A stretch of DNA of 64,000 nt from an uncultured Collinsella sp. (GTDB taxonomy: Bacteria; Actinomycetota; Coriobacteriia; Coriobacteriales; Coriobacteriaceae), in assembly GCA_959599915.1 (NCBI GenBank), contig CAUGJE010000007.1, positions 49,728-113,727 on the forward strand. Direction: 5' to 3'. The notes beneath the pieces are model-generated. The model was given only the letters and a program-made list of their open reading frames with translations, had not been told where the DNA came from and made no database searches. This document shows positions 1 to 9,087 of the stretch, one piece after another (within the stretch, counting starts at the first letter, position 1; every line of letters starts with the position of its first letter). Position numbers and translations under genes: made by a program.

Positions 1-1639
1 TTTTGACAATAGCCAGCGTGTCGAAGTCGTGCAGTTGGTCCTTGGTCGGCAGGGTGCGGCGGTTGCCCGGATCGGTTAGACCCTCCAGGCCGTATTCGTC
101 GCCGTAGTAGATCGAAGGCACGCCGGGGAAGGTCATCTGCATGAGCGTGGCGAGCCAAAAACGGCTCTTGGCTAGGCCCATCGAGTTCTCGTCCAGGCGC
201 CATTTGCTGCGCTCGCACTCGGGCAGCTGCGACTCGTCGGGGCCGCCGCCGAGCACCGAGATAATGCGCGGACGGTCGTGGCTCGAAAGCAGATTAAGTG
301 CGCAGGACAGGGCCTCACGGGGATAGTTCTCGCGCAGGGTTTCGATATCCTCGGCTGCCTGGTAGGCGTTCTTGTAGCCCATCAAAAAGCCGATGACCAT
401 GTCGCGGAAGGGGTAATCCATAGCAGAGTCCAACTCGGAGCCCTGTAGATAGCGACGCAGATGGCCGTAGCTAATCTTGTTGGAGGCGTCTTCCCAGACT
501 TCGCCGAGCAACAGTGCGTCAGGCTTTTCGTCAAGTACGGCCTTCTTGATCTCGGCCAGGAAGTCGTCGGAAAGCTCGTCAGCGACGTCCAGGCGCCAGC
601 CATGAGCGCCGGCACGTAGCCATTTACGGATCACGCCGTCCTTGCCCAGGAGCCGCTCGCGTACCAGCTCGGAGCTCTCATTGATGGCGGGCATGTTACC
701 CACGCCCCACCAGCAGTCGTACGAGCCGTCCTCGTGGAAATAAAACGCATCGCGCCACGGCGAATTCTCGCTCTGCCACGCGCCCACGCCGGGGTAGTTG
801 CCATAGCGGTTGAAATAGATGGAGTCGTCACCCGTATGGTTAAAGACGCCGTCTAGGATGATGGAAATGCCCAGCTTCTCGGCTGCCTGGCACAGCTCGG
901 TAAAGTCCTGCTCGGTGCCCAGGATTGGGTCGATCTTGGTGTAATCGGCCGTGTCGTAGCGGTGGTTGCTCGCGGCCTCAAAGATGGGGTTGAGGTAGAT
1001 GGCCGTAAAGCCCAGCTCCGCGATGCGGGGCAGGTCATTTTGGATGCCCTTGAGCGAGCCGCCGTAGAAGTCCCAGGTCTTGATGGAGCCGTCCTCGGCG
1101 CGCTCGTATACGGGCGGCTCGTTCCAGTCCTCGATCATGCGGCGCTGGATTCCGTTGCGCGGTTTTTCGACTTCGGCCAGCGTGCGCTCGCGCCAGTTTT
1201 CGTCGCGGGCATAGCGGTCGGGGAAGATCTGGTACACCATGCCGCGCTCGTACCACTCGGGTCGAACTTCGCGGTGCTTGTAGACGGTGACCTGGAACGA
1301 CGGCACTTCGGCGTAGTCGTAGGTTACGCCCTCGCCGCCTGTGCGACCCCGCGGTGCGCCCAAGCGGACCTCGGGCTGGCCCTCGATATTGCAGATAAAG
1401 CTGTACCAGATAAGACAGGGCTCGGTACACTCAAGCTCTACGGAAAATATGCCGTCGCCTTCATGCGTCATGGGATACCGAGACTCGCCGATCTCATCGA
1501 CCCAAGTGCGCAGGGTGAGCGTTGCCTGGTTGGGGTCGGCATCCTCCAAGATCACCGAGAGCGAAACGGAAGTGCCAGTGGTCACAGCGCCAAACGGAGT
1601 GCGAAACTGCGGCAGGCGGCTGTTGTGTATCAATCTCAT
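1..1639 (-). CDS. GH13 alpha-glucan hydrolase (neopullulanase/cyclomaltodextrinase type), 3' end outside window
   Basis: Reading the minus strand from the ATG at 1639 gives one open frame to the window edge, about 546 codons, with no stop. An N-terminal beta-domain of about 125 residues (CBM34-like in position) precedes a GH13 barrel that opens with YQIFPDRYARD. The four GH13 motifs are visible: DGVFNHTG near residue 262, RLDVADE with the nucleophile Asp near 347, GEVWED with the acid/base Glu near 378, and SSHDRPR near 450. The family hydrolyses alpha-1,4 and sometimes alpha-1,6 links in maltodextrins, cyclodextrins or pullulan. No signal peptide is seen, so the enzyme is probably cytosolic and acts on imported or glycogen-derived oligosaccharides. 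It lies 219 bp after glgA with its own promoter-like sequence. The exact substrate cannot be decided from sequence. Confidence 0.9.
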   Translation of the reverse strand, partial: MRLIHNSRLPQFRTPFGAVTTGTSVSLSVILEDADPNQATLTLRTWVDEIGESRYPMTHEGDGIFSVELECTEPCLIWYSFICNIEGQPEVRLGAPRGRTGGEGVTYDYAEVPSFQVTVYKHREVRPEWYERGMVYQIFPDRYARDENWRERTLAEVEKPRNGIQRRMIEDWNEPPVYERAEDGSIKTWDFYGGSLKGIQNDLPRIAELGFTAIYLNPIFEAASNHRYDTADYTKIDPILGTEQDFTELCQAAEKLGISIILDGVFNHTGDDSIYFNRYGNYPGVGAWQSENSPWRDAFYFHEDGSYDCWWGVGNMPAINESSELVRERLLGKDGVIRKWLRAGAHGWRLDVADELSDDFLAEIKKAVLDEKPDALLLGEVWEDASNKISYGHLRRYLQGSELDSAMDYPFRDMVIGFLMGYKNAYQAAEDIETLRENYPREALSCALNLLSSHDRPRIISVLGGGPDESQLPECERSKWRLDENSMGLAKSRFWLATLMQMTFPGVPSIYYGDEYGLEGLTDPGNRRTLPTKDQLHDFDTLAIVK

Positions 1640-1857
1640 AGTACGGTCCAGTTCAATAGAATCATGGCCTGCTGGCCATGGGCTTTACGCACAGGATGTA
1701 AGTATATCTGTTGTACACAGGCTGTATAAACAACATCCGTTTACCATCGGCGAACGGTTGTCCTAGAAAATCGTTTTACCAACTATCCACAGAGAAGGGG
1801 CGCCCGGTTGGAGCGCCCCTTACTTATGGTTTGATGAGGTTTTGGATCGTCTGTGGG
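1640..1857 (-). promoter_or_regulatory. Intergenic region: glgA terminator-like hairpin, promoter and GTTTACC-type half-sites before the GH13 gene
   Basis: On the minus strand, after glgA, there is a G/C-rich inverted repeat at about 1796-1824 (arms GGGGCGC / GCGCCCC) with a weak pyrimidine tail, a plausible terminator. Further downstream is a TATACT hexamer near 1700-1705 with TTATAC 17 bp upstream of it, about 60 bp before the GH13 start. GTTTACCA at 1739-1746 and CGTTTTACCA at 1772-1781 match half-sites found again upstream of the HAD gene at 11.7 kb. They may be operators of a shared carbohydrate regulator; this is inference. Confidence 0.45.
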
Positions 1858-4185
1858 CTAGCGGCGCTTGCGGGTGGCCGTTGCCTTGCGGACGGACGTC
1901 TTCTTGGACGGCGCTTTTTTCTCGGTCGCGGCGGCGGGGGAGACCGGGGGCTCCTTGGCGGGTTCGACCTTAGGCTCGGCCTTTGCCGTAGCCTTCGGAG
2001 CGGTCTTCGGTGCCGGCTTGGGCTTTGCCTCGGGCTTGGGCTCCTCTTTGACGGCGGCGGGCTTAGCCTCTGCCTTGGCAGCTGCGGCCTTGGTCGTGGA
2101 CTTCTTGGCCGTCGTCGTTGCGCGCTTGCGCGTGGTGGTCTTGGCGGTCGGCTTGGCCTCGACAGCTGCCTTGGCCTTAGGCTCGGCGGCTGCCTCCTTA
2201 ACCTTGACGGCGGGCTTTGTGGCAGCCTTCGGAGCGGCCTTGGTCGCAGTAGCCTTGGCGGCCGTCGACTTCGTTGCCGTGGTCTTCTTGGCAGCTGTTA
2301 CCTTCTTGGCGGTCGTGGTCGCCTTCTTGGCAGCGGTCTTTGCCGGAGCCTTGGCGGCCGGCTTGGCCTCAGCGATCTCGGCCTTTACCTCAGGAGCGAC
2401 CTCGGGTTCGGCGGCCTTCTTGGCAGCGGCGGTCGTGCGCTTGCGCGCGGTCGTTGTCTTGGCAGCGGTGGTCTTGCTCGCAGCGGCCTTCGTGGTCGTG
2501 GCCTTCTTCGCCGTCGTCTTACGAGTCGCGGTCTTCTTAGCTGCGGGCTTTACAGCAGGCTTGACCTCGATCTCTGCCTTGGGAGCAACCTCAGCCTTCA
2601 CCTCAGGCTCGGCCTTTGCGGGCTCAGCCTCAACAGACTTCTCCTCGGCCTTGGGCTCCTCGGCGGCCACCGGCTCAGCAACAGCCTCAGGCTCGTCGAC
2701 AACAGCCGCTGGCCTCTCAATCTCCGGATGCATAAAGAAGTACAGGTCCAGATACTTGTCGGCCGAGCGCGTCCAGCTAAAGTCCTGGCTCATGGCCTGC
2801 GTGACCAGCTGGTTCCAGGTATCGCGGTTGTCCCAGAACAGGCGTGCCGCACGGAACACGGCGTCGCCCATCTCGTCGCCGTTAAAGTTACTAAACGAGA
2901 AGCCTGTGCCCTCGCCGGTAAACTCGTTATACGGGATCACGGTGTCCTTCAGACCACCGGTCTCGCGCACGATGGGCAGGGTGCCGTAGCGCATGGCGAT
3001 GATCTGCGACAGGCCGCAGGGCTCAAACTTCGAAGGCATCAGGAACATGTCGGCGGCAGCATACATGCGCTGTGACAGCGCCGGATCGAACTCAATGCGT
3101 GCGGCCATGGTGCCGGGGTACTTGCCCTGGAAGTAGCGTAGACCGTCCTCGTAGTCGCGGTCGCCGGTGCCCAGCACCGCCACCTGCACGCCGCCGGCCA
3201 AAATGCGGTCGAGCGCGTACATGACCAGGTCCATGCCCTTCTGGCGCGTCAGGCGCGTGACCATTACCATGAGCGGACGATCGTCACGAACCTCGAGCCC
3301 CAGCTCCTCCTGCAGCCTGGCCTTGCACACGGCCTTGCCCGCGCGGTCGTCGACCGTGTAGTTGGCGGCAATGCGCTTGTCGGTCGCCGGGTCAAAGCCC
3401 GCGACGTCGATGCCATTCAAAATGCCCTGCAGCGCATAGGAGCGCTTGCGCAGCACGCCGTCCAGGCCCTCGCCAAACTCGGGCGTCTGGATCTCGCTGG
3501 CATAGGTGGGGCTCACCGTGGTGATGGCGTCGGCATAGCGCAGGGCGCCCAGCATGTAGTTGATGCTGCAGGCGTCGCAACGCAGCTGCGAAGCGGCCGC
3601 CGGAATGTGTGCCACACCCAGGATGTCCTCCATCACGGTGTCGCTAAACTGGCCCTGGAACGCCACGTTGTGGATCGAGAACACGGTCTTGACGCGGTCA
3701 TACAGCGGCAGGCCCTGGTAAAACTCGCGCAAAAACACGGGCGCAAGTGCCGTCTGCCAGTCATTGCAGTGCAGGATGTCGCACTCAAAGCCGGCCGGCA
3801 GGTGCTGCAGGCTCTCGGTGATGGCCTTGGAGAAAAACGCAAAGCGCTCGCCGTCATCAAAGAAGCCGTACGGATAGTCGCGCGCAAAGTAGCGCTCGTT
3901 GTCGATGAACATATAGGTGACGCCGTCGTGCTCGATCTTCTCGAGCCCGCAGTACTCATTGCGCCAGCCCAGGCTCACGTAAAAATCGGAGAAGTGCTCC
4001 ATCTGTGCCTTGTACTCATCCTTGATGGTGGCGTACTTGGGCACCATCACGATAACTTCGGCGCCGGCGCGCACAAGCGCCGCAGGCAGCGAACCTGCCA
4101 CGTCACCCAGGCCACCGGTCTTTACAAACGGTGCGCACTCGGCCGAGGCAAACACGATCTGCATCTTTTTGCTGGAATCAGCCAT
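1858..4185 (-). CDS. glgA: Glycogen synthase with a long histone-H1-like Lys/Ala/Thr-rich C-terminal tail
   Basis: GT5 glycogen synthase, transferring glucose from ADP-glucose to the non-reducing end of a growing alpha-1,4-glucan. The N-terminal KTGGLGD motif binds ADP-glucose, and EPCGL with the following MRYGTLPIVRETGG segment is the C-terminal catalytic signature. The catalytic part ends near residue 486, close to the normal family length of about 480. It is followed by about 280 residues made mostly of Ala, Lys, Thr, Glu, Pro and Val, first acidic (EAEPAKAEPEVKAE) and then with many TAKKAT/KKTTA-type repeats, ending in TRKRR. I chose the ATG at 4185 because GGGAG lies 5 bp before it; an ATG at 4197 lacks a ribosome site. 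A hairpin separates the gene from upstream glgD. GlgB in the same locus has a shorter tail of the same kind. Catalytic function is confident; the tail's role is unknown. Confidence 0.95.
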   Translation of the reverse strand: MADSSKKMQIVFASAECAPFVKTGGLGDVAGSLPAALVRAGAEVIVMVPKYATIKDEYKAQMEHFSDFYVSLGWRNEYCGLEKIEHDGVTYMFIDNERYFARDYPYGFFDDGERFAFFSKAITESLQHLPAGFECDILHCNDWQTALAPVFLREFYQGLPLYDRVKTVFSIHNVAFQGQFSDTVMEDILGVAHIPAAASQLRCDACSINYMLGALRYADAITTVSPTYASEIQTPEFGEGLDGVLRKRSYALQGILNGIDVAGFDPATDKRIAANYTVDDRAGKAVCKARLQEELGLEVRDDRPLMVMVTRLTRQKGMDLVMYALDRILAGGVQVAVLGTGDRDYEDGLRYFQGKYPGTMAARIEFDPALSQRMYAAADMFLMPSKFEPCGLSQIIAMRYGTLPIVRETGGLKDTVIPYNEFTGEGTGFSFSNFNGDEMGDAVFRAARLFWDNRDTWNQLVTQAMSQDFSWTRSADKYLDLYFFMHPEIERPAAVVDEPEAVAEPVAAEEPKAEEKSVEAEPAKAEPEVKAEVAPKAEIEVKPAVKPAAKKTATRKTTAKKATTTKAAASKTTAAKTTTARKRTTAAAKKAAEPEVAPEVKAEIAEAKPAAKAPAKTAAKKATTTAKKVTAAKKTTATKSTAAKATATKAAPKAATKPAVKVKEAAAEPKAKAAVEAKPTAKTTTRKRATTTAKKSTTKAAAAKAEAKPAAVKEEPKPEAKPKPAPKTAPKATAKAEPKVEPAKEPPVSPAAATEKKAPSKKTSVRKATATRKRR

Positions 4186-4209
4186 ATTGTCTCCCATGTT
4201 GCAATTCGA

Positions 4210-4245
4210 GAATAGCCGCCTGGCGCTAACCGGGCGGCTATTCTA
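4210..4245 (-). terminator. Intercistronic hairpin between glgD and glgA
   Basis: AGAATAGCCGCC and GGCGGCTATTCT form a perfect 12-bp stem around a 12-nt loop in the 78-bp gap between glgD and glgA. There is only a short T-poor tail, so it may act as a partial terminator or an RNA-stabilising/processing element that sets glgA expression apart from glgC-glgD. Confidence 0.6.
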
Positions 4246-4275
4246 CATGTTACGAGCGATGTTGCGGTGCCAACG

Positions 4276-5403
4276 TTAACGTACGATGGTGGTGTCAGAA
4301 GTTAACGGAGCCTTGCCCAGCACCAGGATGTTCTCGGGCGTGCCGCGAAGCTCGGTGTTGGTGGGGACCACGTTGTTCTTGTCCAGAATGGCATTCTCGA
4401 CGCGGGCGCCGCTCTTGATGATGCAGCTCTGGTTGATGATCGAGTTGGTCACCGAAGCGCCTTCCTCGACCACGACGCCACGCGACAGGATCGAATTGCG
4501 CACGGTGCCCTTGATGATGCAGCCGGCTGAGATGATCGAGTTGCACGCGTGGCTGCCGGTCGCATAGCGCGAAGGCGGCACGTCGTGAGCCTTGGTCAGG
4601 ATCGGGCGCTCGGGGTCAAAGAGCTGGTCGGCGACGGTCTGGTCGAGCAGGTCCATGCTGCGGCGATACAGCGACTTCTCGCTAAACACGCCCACGACCT
4701 CGCCCTTGTACTCGTAGCTGCACACGTCGATGTTGCCAAAGTCGCCCTGGAGCGCCTCGAGCAGGTCCAGATAGTCGGCGGCCTGGTAGTGGTCGATGAT
4801 CTCGAGCAGCGTCTCGCGGTTGACGATGCAGCAGTCCATGGAGGCGTTATCGCCGTACGCGACGCCGGCGCTCACGCCCGTCAGGCGGCCGTTCTCGTTA
4901 ATCTCGAGCTTGGTCTCGTCATCGACGTTGCGCGTGGCCTTGCAGTACACCACGGTCATCTGGGCGCCGGAGTTCTCGTGCGCCTCGATGATGGTGTTGA
5001 GGTCCATGTTAAAGATGATGTTGGTGCCCATCATCACAACATAGGGATTCTCCGAGCGCTGGAACAGCGTCTTGTTGGAGATGATGTCGCGCAGCAGGAA
5101 GCGCATGCCGCCCTTGGTGGTGCCATACGCGTTGCCGGGCACCATGAACAGACCGCCCTTCTTGCGATCCAGGCCCCAGTCCTTGCCCGAGCCCACGTGG
5201 TCGATCAGCGAGCGGTAGTTACCCGGCATGACGACACCGACGGTCTTGATGCCGGCATTCATCATGTTGGACAGCGGAAAGTCGATCAGGCGGTAGCGGC
5301 CCAAAAACGGAACGGACGCGATGGGGCGGTCCTTGAGCAGCACGCTGCCGTAGGTCGAAGAGTAGTTAGCGGTGATGTAACCGATGGCCTTGCGATTGAT
5401 CAT
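4276..5403 (-). CDS. glgD: Glucose-1-phosphate adenylyltransferase, GlgD-type subunit
   Basis: ADP-glucose pyrophosphorylase paralogue of GlgC. It has the nucleotidyltransferase core (KDRPIASVPFLGRYRLIDFPLSN) followed by a left-handed beta-helix of hexapeptide-like repeats (AGCIIKGTVRNSILSRG). The normal N-terminal LAGGxGxRL pyrophosphorylase loop is replaced by a degenerate YITANYSSTYGSVL segment. That is the hallmark of GlgD subunits, which in Firmicutes are regulatory partners of catalytic GlgC. The start at 5403 (MINRKAIGY) follows GGGGGAA in the end of glgC, whose stop lies just 2 bp upstream, so the two genes are probably translationally coupled. The pair makes ADP-glucose for GlgA. Confidence 0.93.
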   Translation of the reverse strand: MINRKAIGYITANYSSTYGSVLLKDRPIASVPFLGRYRLIDFPLSNMMNAGIKTVGVVMPGNYRSLIDHVGSGKDWGLDRKKGGLFMVPGNAYGTTKGGMRFLLRDIISNKTLFQRSENPYVVMMGTNIIFNMDLNTIIEAHENSGAQMTVVYCKATRNVDDETKLEINENGRLTGVSAGVAYGDNASMDCCIVNRETLLEIIDHYQAADYLDLLEALQGDFGNIDVCSYEYKGEVVGVFSEKSLYRRSMDLLDQTVADQLFDPERPILTKAHDVPPSRYATGSHACNSIISAGCIIKGTVRNSILSRGVVVEEGASVTNSIINQSCIIKSGARVENAILDKNNVVPTNTELRGTPENILVLGKAPLTSDTTIVR

Positions 5404-5407
5404 CGGA

Positions 5408-6556
5408 TCATTCCCCCTTCCCGATAACGACGTCATTTCCAACGACGGCCGTATCCTTGGTGGTATCGACAGAGCCGAGCTTCACGCCCTCTTCGACCGT
5501 GGAGTTCTCGCCCAAAATAGCGCGGCAGATGTGCGCGCCGCTCTTAACGTGCGCACCCGGCAGCAGCACGGAGTCCTCGACCACGGCGCGCTCCTCGATA
5601 ATGACATCGGTCGAAAGAATCGAGTGGCGAGCGGTGCCGTAGATCTTGCAGCCGTTGGAGACCAGGCAGTCGTCCAGGCGGCCGTCCGGTCCAATGTAGT
5701 GCGGCGGACGCGTGGTGATGTTGGACATGATGGGGAAGTTCTTGTCGAACAGATCGAACTCGGGGTTGTTGCCCAGCAGGTCCATCGAGGTCTCGTGGAA
5801 GCTGGCGATGGTGCCGACGTCCTTCCAAAAACCGTGGAACTCGTAGCTGTACAGGCGCTTGTTCTCGCCGAGCAGCTTGGGGATGATGTCCTTGCCAAAG
5901 TCGTGGCTCGAGCGCTGGTCCAGAGCGTCCTCCTCGAGCGCCTCGATCAGCACGTCGGCCGAGAAGATGTAGATGCCCATGGACGCGAGGTTCGAATCGG
6001 GCTTCTCGGGCTTCTCGGTAAACTTGGTGATGCGGCCGTCCTCGGGGTCGGTGGTCAGGATGCCAAAGCGGCTGGCCTCCTCCCACGGCACGGGCATAAC
6101 GCTCACCGTGAGGTCGGCGTTGTTCTCAATATGCGTCTTGAGCATCTTGCGGTAGTCCATGCGATACAGGTGATCGCCCGAAAGAATCAGGACGTACTTG
6201 GGGTCGTTGGCCTTGATGTAGTCGAGGTTCTGCGTAATGGCGTCGGCCGTGCCCGCATACCAGGCGCCGCCGGTCTGCGTCTCGTACGGCGGCAGGATCG
6301 ACACGCCGCCGTCGCGGCTGTCCAGATCCCACGCCTCGCCGGAGCCCACGTAGGCATGCAGCAGGTAGGGACGGTACTGCGTCAGAACGCCCACCGTGTC
6401 GATGCCCGAGTTGGAGCAGTTGGACAGCGAAAAGTCGATAATGCGGAACTTGCCACCAAAGCTAACCGCCGGCTTGGCGATCTTTTGGGTGAGTGCCCCC
6501 AATCGGCTGCCCTGTCCTCCTGCGAGGAGCATCGCGATGCATTCTTTCTTACTCAT
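5408..6556 (-). CDS. glgC: Glucose-1-phosphate adenylyltransferase, catalytic subunit
   Basis: Converts glucose-1-phosphate and ATP to ADP-glucose and pyrophosphate, the committed step of bacterial glycogen synthesis. The protein is 382 residues, typical of the family. It carries the intact LLAGGQGSRLGALT phosphate-binding loop at residues 10-23, KPAVSFGGKFRIIDF with the fructose-bisphosphate/substrate region, LSGDHLYRMDY with the metal-binding Asp near 140, and a C-terminal beta-helix. The ribosome site AAGGAG precedes ATG 6556. Its 3' end abuts glgD and its 5' side is 105 bp from glgP, with a terminator-like hairpin between. Confidence 0.96.
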   Translation of the reverse strand: MSKKECIAMLLAGGQGSRLGALTQKIAKPAVSFGGKFRIIDFSLSNCSNSGIDTVGVLTQYRPYLLHAYVGSGEAWDLDSRDGGVSILPPYETQTGGAWYAGTADAITQNLDYIKANDPKYVLILSGDHLYRMDYRKMLKTHIENNADLTVSVMPVPWEEASRFGILTTDPEDGRITKFTEKPEKPDSNLASMGIYIFSADVLIEALEEDALDQRSSHDFGKDIIPKLLGENKRLYSYEFHGFWKDVGTIASFHETSMDLLGNNPEFDLFDKNFPIMSNITTRPPHYIGPDGRLDDCLVSNGCKIYGTARHSILSTDVIIEERAVVEDSVLLPGAHVKSGAHICRAILGENSTVEEGVKLGSVDTTKDTAVVGNDVVIGKGE

Positions 6557-6596
6557 CGATTTCTCCTTCTGTCATCGATGTTCCTAACCCATTAGC

Positions 6597-6624
6597 GACG
6601 GGCGCGGCGCACTGTCACGCCCGT
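6597..6624 (-). terminator. Hairpin between glgP and glgC
   Basis: GACGGGCG and CGCCCGTC form a perfect 8-bp GC-rich stem in the 105-bp gap after glgP. No T run follows, so it may be only a pause or mRNA-processing signal. Confidence 0.45.
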
Positions 6625-6660
6625 CGAGTAATGCCGTGCGGCAAAGGGAGCTCGCGCGCT

Positions 6661-9087
6661 TTATGCGTGCCAGATCTCGTCGCGATACTCGCGAATGGTG
6701 CGGTCGGACGAGAACCAGCCACTCGAGGCGGTGTTGAGCAGGGCCTTGCGGTTCCAGGTCTCCTGGTCGCCGTAGCTGCCCGTGAGGTTCTCCCATGCAT
6801 CCACGTAGCTACGGAAGTCAGCCATGACCAGGTCGGGGTCGTTGTTGTTCATGAGCTCGTTGTAGATGCTCTCGAAGTTGCCCGAAAGACCCGCAAACGT
6901 GTTGTCCTTGAGCTCGTCCATCACGCGGCCCAGACGCTCGCGGTCGCCGTTGAGGGTATCCCACGCAAAGTAGCTGTTGGATGCCCAGAGCTGCTCGACC
7001 TCGGGAGCGGTCAGGCCAAAGATGGCCTCGTTCTCGCGGCCGGCCAGGTCGGCGATCTCGATGTTGGCGCCGTCGAGGGTGCCCAGCGTAATGGCGCCGT
7101 TCATCATGAGCTTCATGTTGGACGTGCCCGAGGCCTCCTTGCCGGCCGTGGAGATCTGCTCCGAGATCTCGGCGGCCGGGTAGATGAGCTGAGCGTTGCT
7201 CACACGGAAGTTGGGGATAAAGCAGACCTTCATGACCTCGTTGACGCGGGCATCGTTGTTGATGACGTCGGCCACGGAGTTAATGAGGCGGATGGTCTCC
7301 TTGGCAAAGGTGTAGCTCGAGGCAGCCTTGCCGCTAAAGATGAAGGTCGTCGGCGTCACGTGGAAGTTAGGATCGGCGATGCGACGGTTGTAGATGTCCA
7401 TCACCTTCATGATGTTCATGAGCTGGCGCTTATAGGCGTGGAAGCGCTTTACCTGGACATCGAAGACGGTGTTGGGGTCGATAACCAGACCGGTCTCGGC
7501 CTTGACGTAGGCGGCCAGACGCTCCTTGTTGGCGCGCTTGGAGGCACCCACGGCCTTCAGGAACTCGGTGTCGTCCTTAAACTCCCTGAGTTTCTCAAGC
7601 TCAAAGGCGTCTTTGAGCCAGCCATCGCCAATGGCCTCGGTCACGAGCCTGGCGTAGGTGGGGTTGGCCTCGGCAAAGAAGCGACGGTGCGAGATGCCGT
7701 TGGTCTTGTTGTTGAACTTCTCGGGCGTCAGGGCATAGAAGTCCTTGAGCACGATGTTCTTGATGATGTCGGAATGGATCTTGGCCACGCCGTTGACGCT
7801 GTGGCTGCAGATCACAGACAGGTTGGCCATGCGAATCTCGCCGTCCCACAGGATGGCGGTCTGGCGCAGACGCTCCTGCCAGCCCTCCTGCGTGGTGTCG
7901 AAAGACTCGTGCCAACGACGGCTGATCTCGTCGATGATCTGGTACACGCGGGGGAGGAGCTTGGAGAACGTGCCGATTGGCCACTTCTCCAGGGCCTCGG
8001 GCAGGATGGTGTGGTTGGTGTAGCTCACGACCTGCGTCACGATGTTCCAGGCGTCATCCCACTCGAGCTTCTTCTCGTCGATGAGGATACGCATGAGCTC
8101 GGGGCCGCACATGGCGGGGTGGGTATCGTTGGTGTGGATGGCTACAAACTGCGGCAGCAGCTCCCAGTTCGCGCCGTGCTCCTTCTCAAAGGTGTCGAGC
8201 AGGCTGTAGATACCGGCCGAAACAAACAGGTACTCCTGCTTCAGGCGCAGCAGACGGCCGTGCTCGCCGGCGTCGTTGGGGTAGAGGATGGCGCTGATGG
8301 CCTCGGCCTCAGCGCGCTCGGCATCGGCCTGGGCATAGTCGCCGCGGTTGAAGGCCTCCAGATCAAAGTGCTCCTCGACCGGCTCGGCGGCCCAGACGCG
8401 CAGCTTGTTGACGGTTTCGCCGGCATAGCCCACGACGGGGATGTCATAAGGGACGGCCAGGATGTCCTGCGTGTCTACCGTGCGGTAGAACGTGCGGCCG
8501 TTCTCCTCAAAGCCCTCGACGCGGCCGCCAAACTTAATGGTCACGGCCTTGTCCTGACGACGGACTTCCCAAGGATAGCCGTGGGTGAGCCACTCGTCGG
8601 TGGCCTCGACCTGGCTGCCGCTGACGATCTCCTGCTTAAACAGGCCGTAGCGGTAGCGCATGCCGTTGCCGTAGCCGGCAATGCCCTCGGCTGCCATGGA
8701 ATCCAAGAAGCACGCGGCCAGACGACCCAGGCCACCGTTGCCCAGGGCCGGATCGGGCTCCTGGTTCTCGATGACGGACAGGTCAAAGCCCATGTCGTCG
8801 AGCGCCTCGGCGACCATGTCGCGCACGCCAAAGTTGAGCAGGTAGTTGTCGAGCAGTCGGCCGATCAAAAACTCGATCGAGAAGTAGTACACGCGCTTCT
8901 TGCCCTCGGCGGTCACACGGGCGTCACTCTTGGTGGCAACGGTGCGGGCCTTCTCGGCCACGAGCTTGGCCAGGGCGTTAAAGCGGTCGAGGTCGCTGGC
9001 GGCCTCGACGCTCTTGCCGCTGATGCTCATGACGGCATCGCGATAGAGCTCGGTAAACTCCTGCTTGTTGTCGAAGATCTTATTCAT
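6661..9087 (-). CDS. glgP: Glycogen/starch/alpha-glucan phosphorylase
   Basis: GT35 phosphorylase of 808 residues, releasing glucose-1-phosphate from alpha-1,4-glucans with phosphate. The conserved ALGNGGLGRLAACFLDS motif lies near residue 110, the substrate region HTNDTHPAMCGPEL is mid-protein, and the pyridoxal-phosphate lysine is in EASGTSNMKLMMNG. The N-terminus lacks the phosphorylatable serine segment of animal enzymes. The ribosome site GGGGGAAAGGAA lies just upstream of ATG 9087. It sits between glgB and glgC, so synthesis and breakdown genes are probably co-transcribed. Confidence 0.97.
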   Translation of the reverse strand: MNKIFDNKQEFTELYRDAVMSISGKSVEAASDLDRFNALAKLVAEKARTVATKSDARVTAEGKKRVYYFSIEFLIGRLLDNYLLNFGVRDMVAEALDDMGFDLSVIENQEPDPALGNGGLGRLAACFLDSMAAEGIAGYGNGMRYRYGLFKQEIVSGSQVEATDEWLTHGYPWEVRRQDKAVTIKFGGRVEGFEENGRTFYRTVDTQDILAVPYDIPVVGYAGETVNKLRVWAAEPVEEHFDLEAFNRGDYAQADAERAEAEAISAILYPNDAGEHGRLLRLKQEYLFVSAGIYSLLDTFEKEHGANWELLPQFVAIHTNDTHPAMCGPELMRILIDEKKLEWDDAWNIVTQVVSYTNHTILPEALEKWPIGTFSKLLPRVYQIIDEISRRWHESFDTTQEGWQERLRQTAILWDGEIRMANLSVICSHSVNGVAKIHSDIIKNIVLKDFYALTPEKFNNKTNGISHRRFFAEANPTYARLVTEAIGDGWLKDAFELEKLREFKDDTEFLKAVGASKRANKERLAAYVKAETGLVIDPNTVFDVQVKRFHAYKRQLMNIMKVMDIYNRRIADPNFHVTPTTFIFSGKAASSYTFAKETIRLINSVADVINNDARVNEVMKVCFIPNFRVSNAQLIYPAAEISEQISTAGKEASGTSNMKLMMNGAITLGTLDGANIEIADLAGRENEAIFGLTAPEVEQLWASNSYFAWDTLNGDRERLGRVMDELKDNTFAGLSGNFESIYNELMNNNDPDLVMADFRSYVDAWENLTGSYGDQETWNRKALLNTASSGWFSSDRTIREYRDEIWHA

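Noticed and set aside
1711..3075. Gly/Leu-rich frames opposite the glgA tail
   Set aside because: They are low-complexity shadows of the Lys/Ala codons on the other strand. The glgA frame is the one that joins a recognised catalytic domain and ends with a stop before a hairpin.
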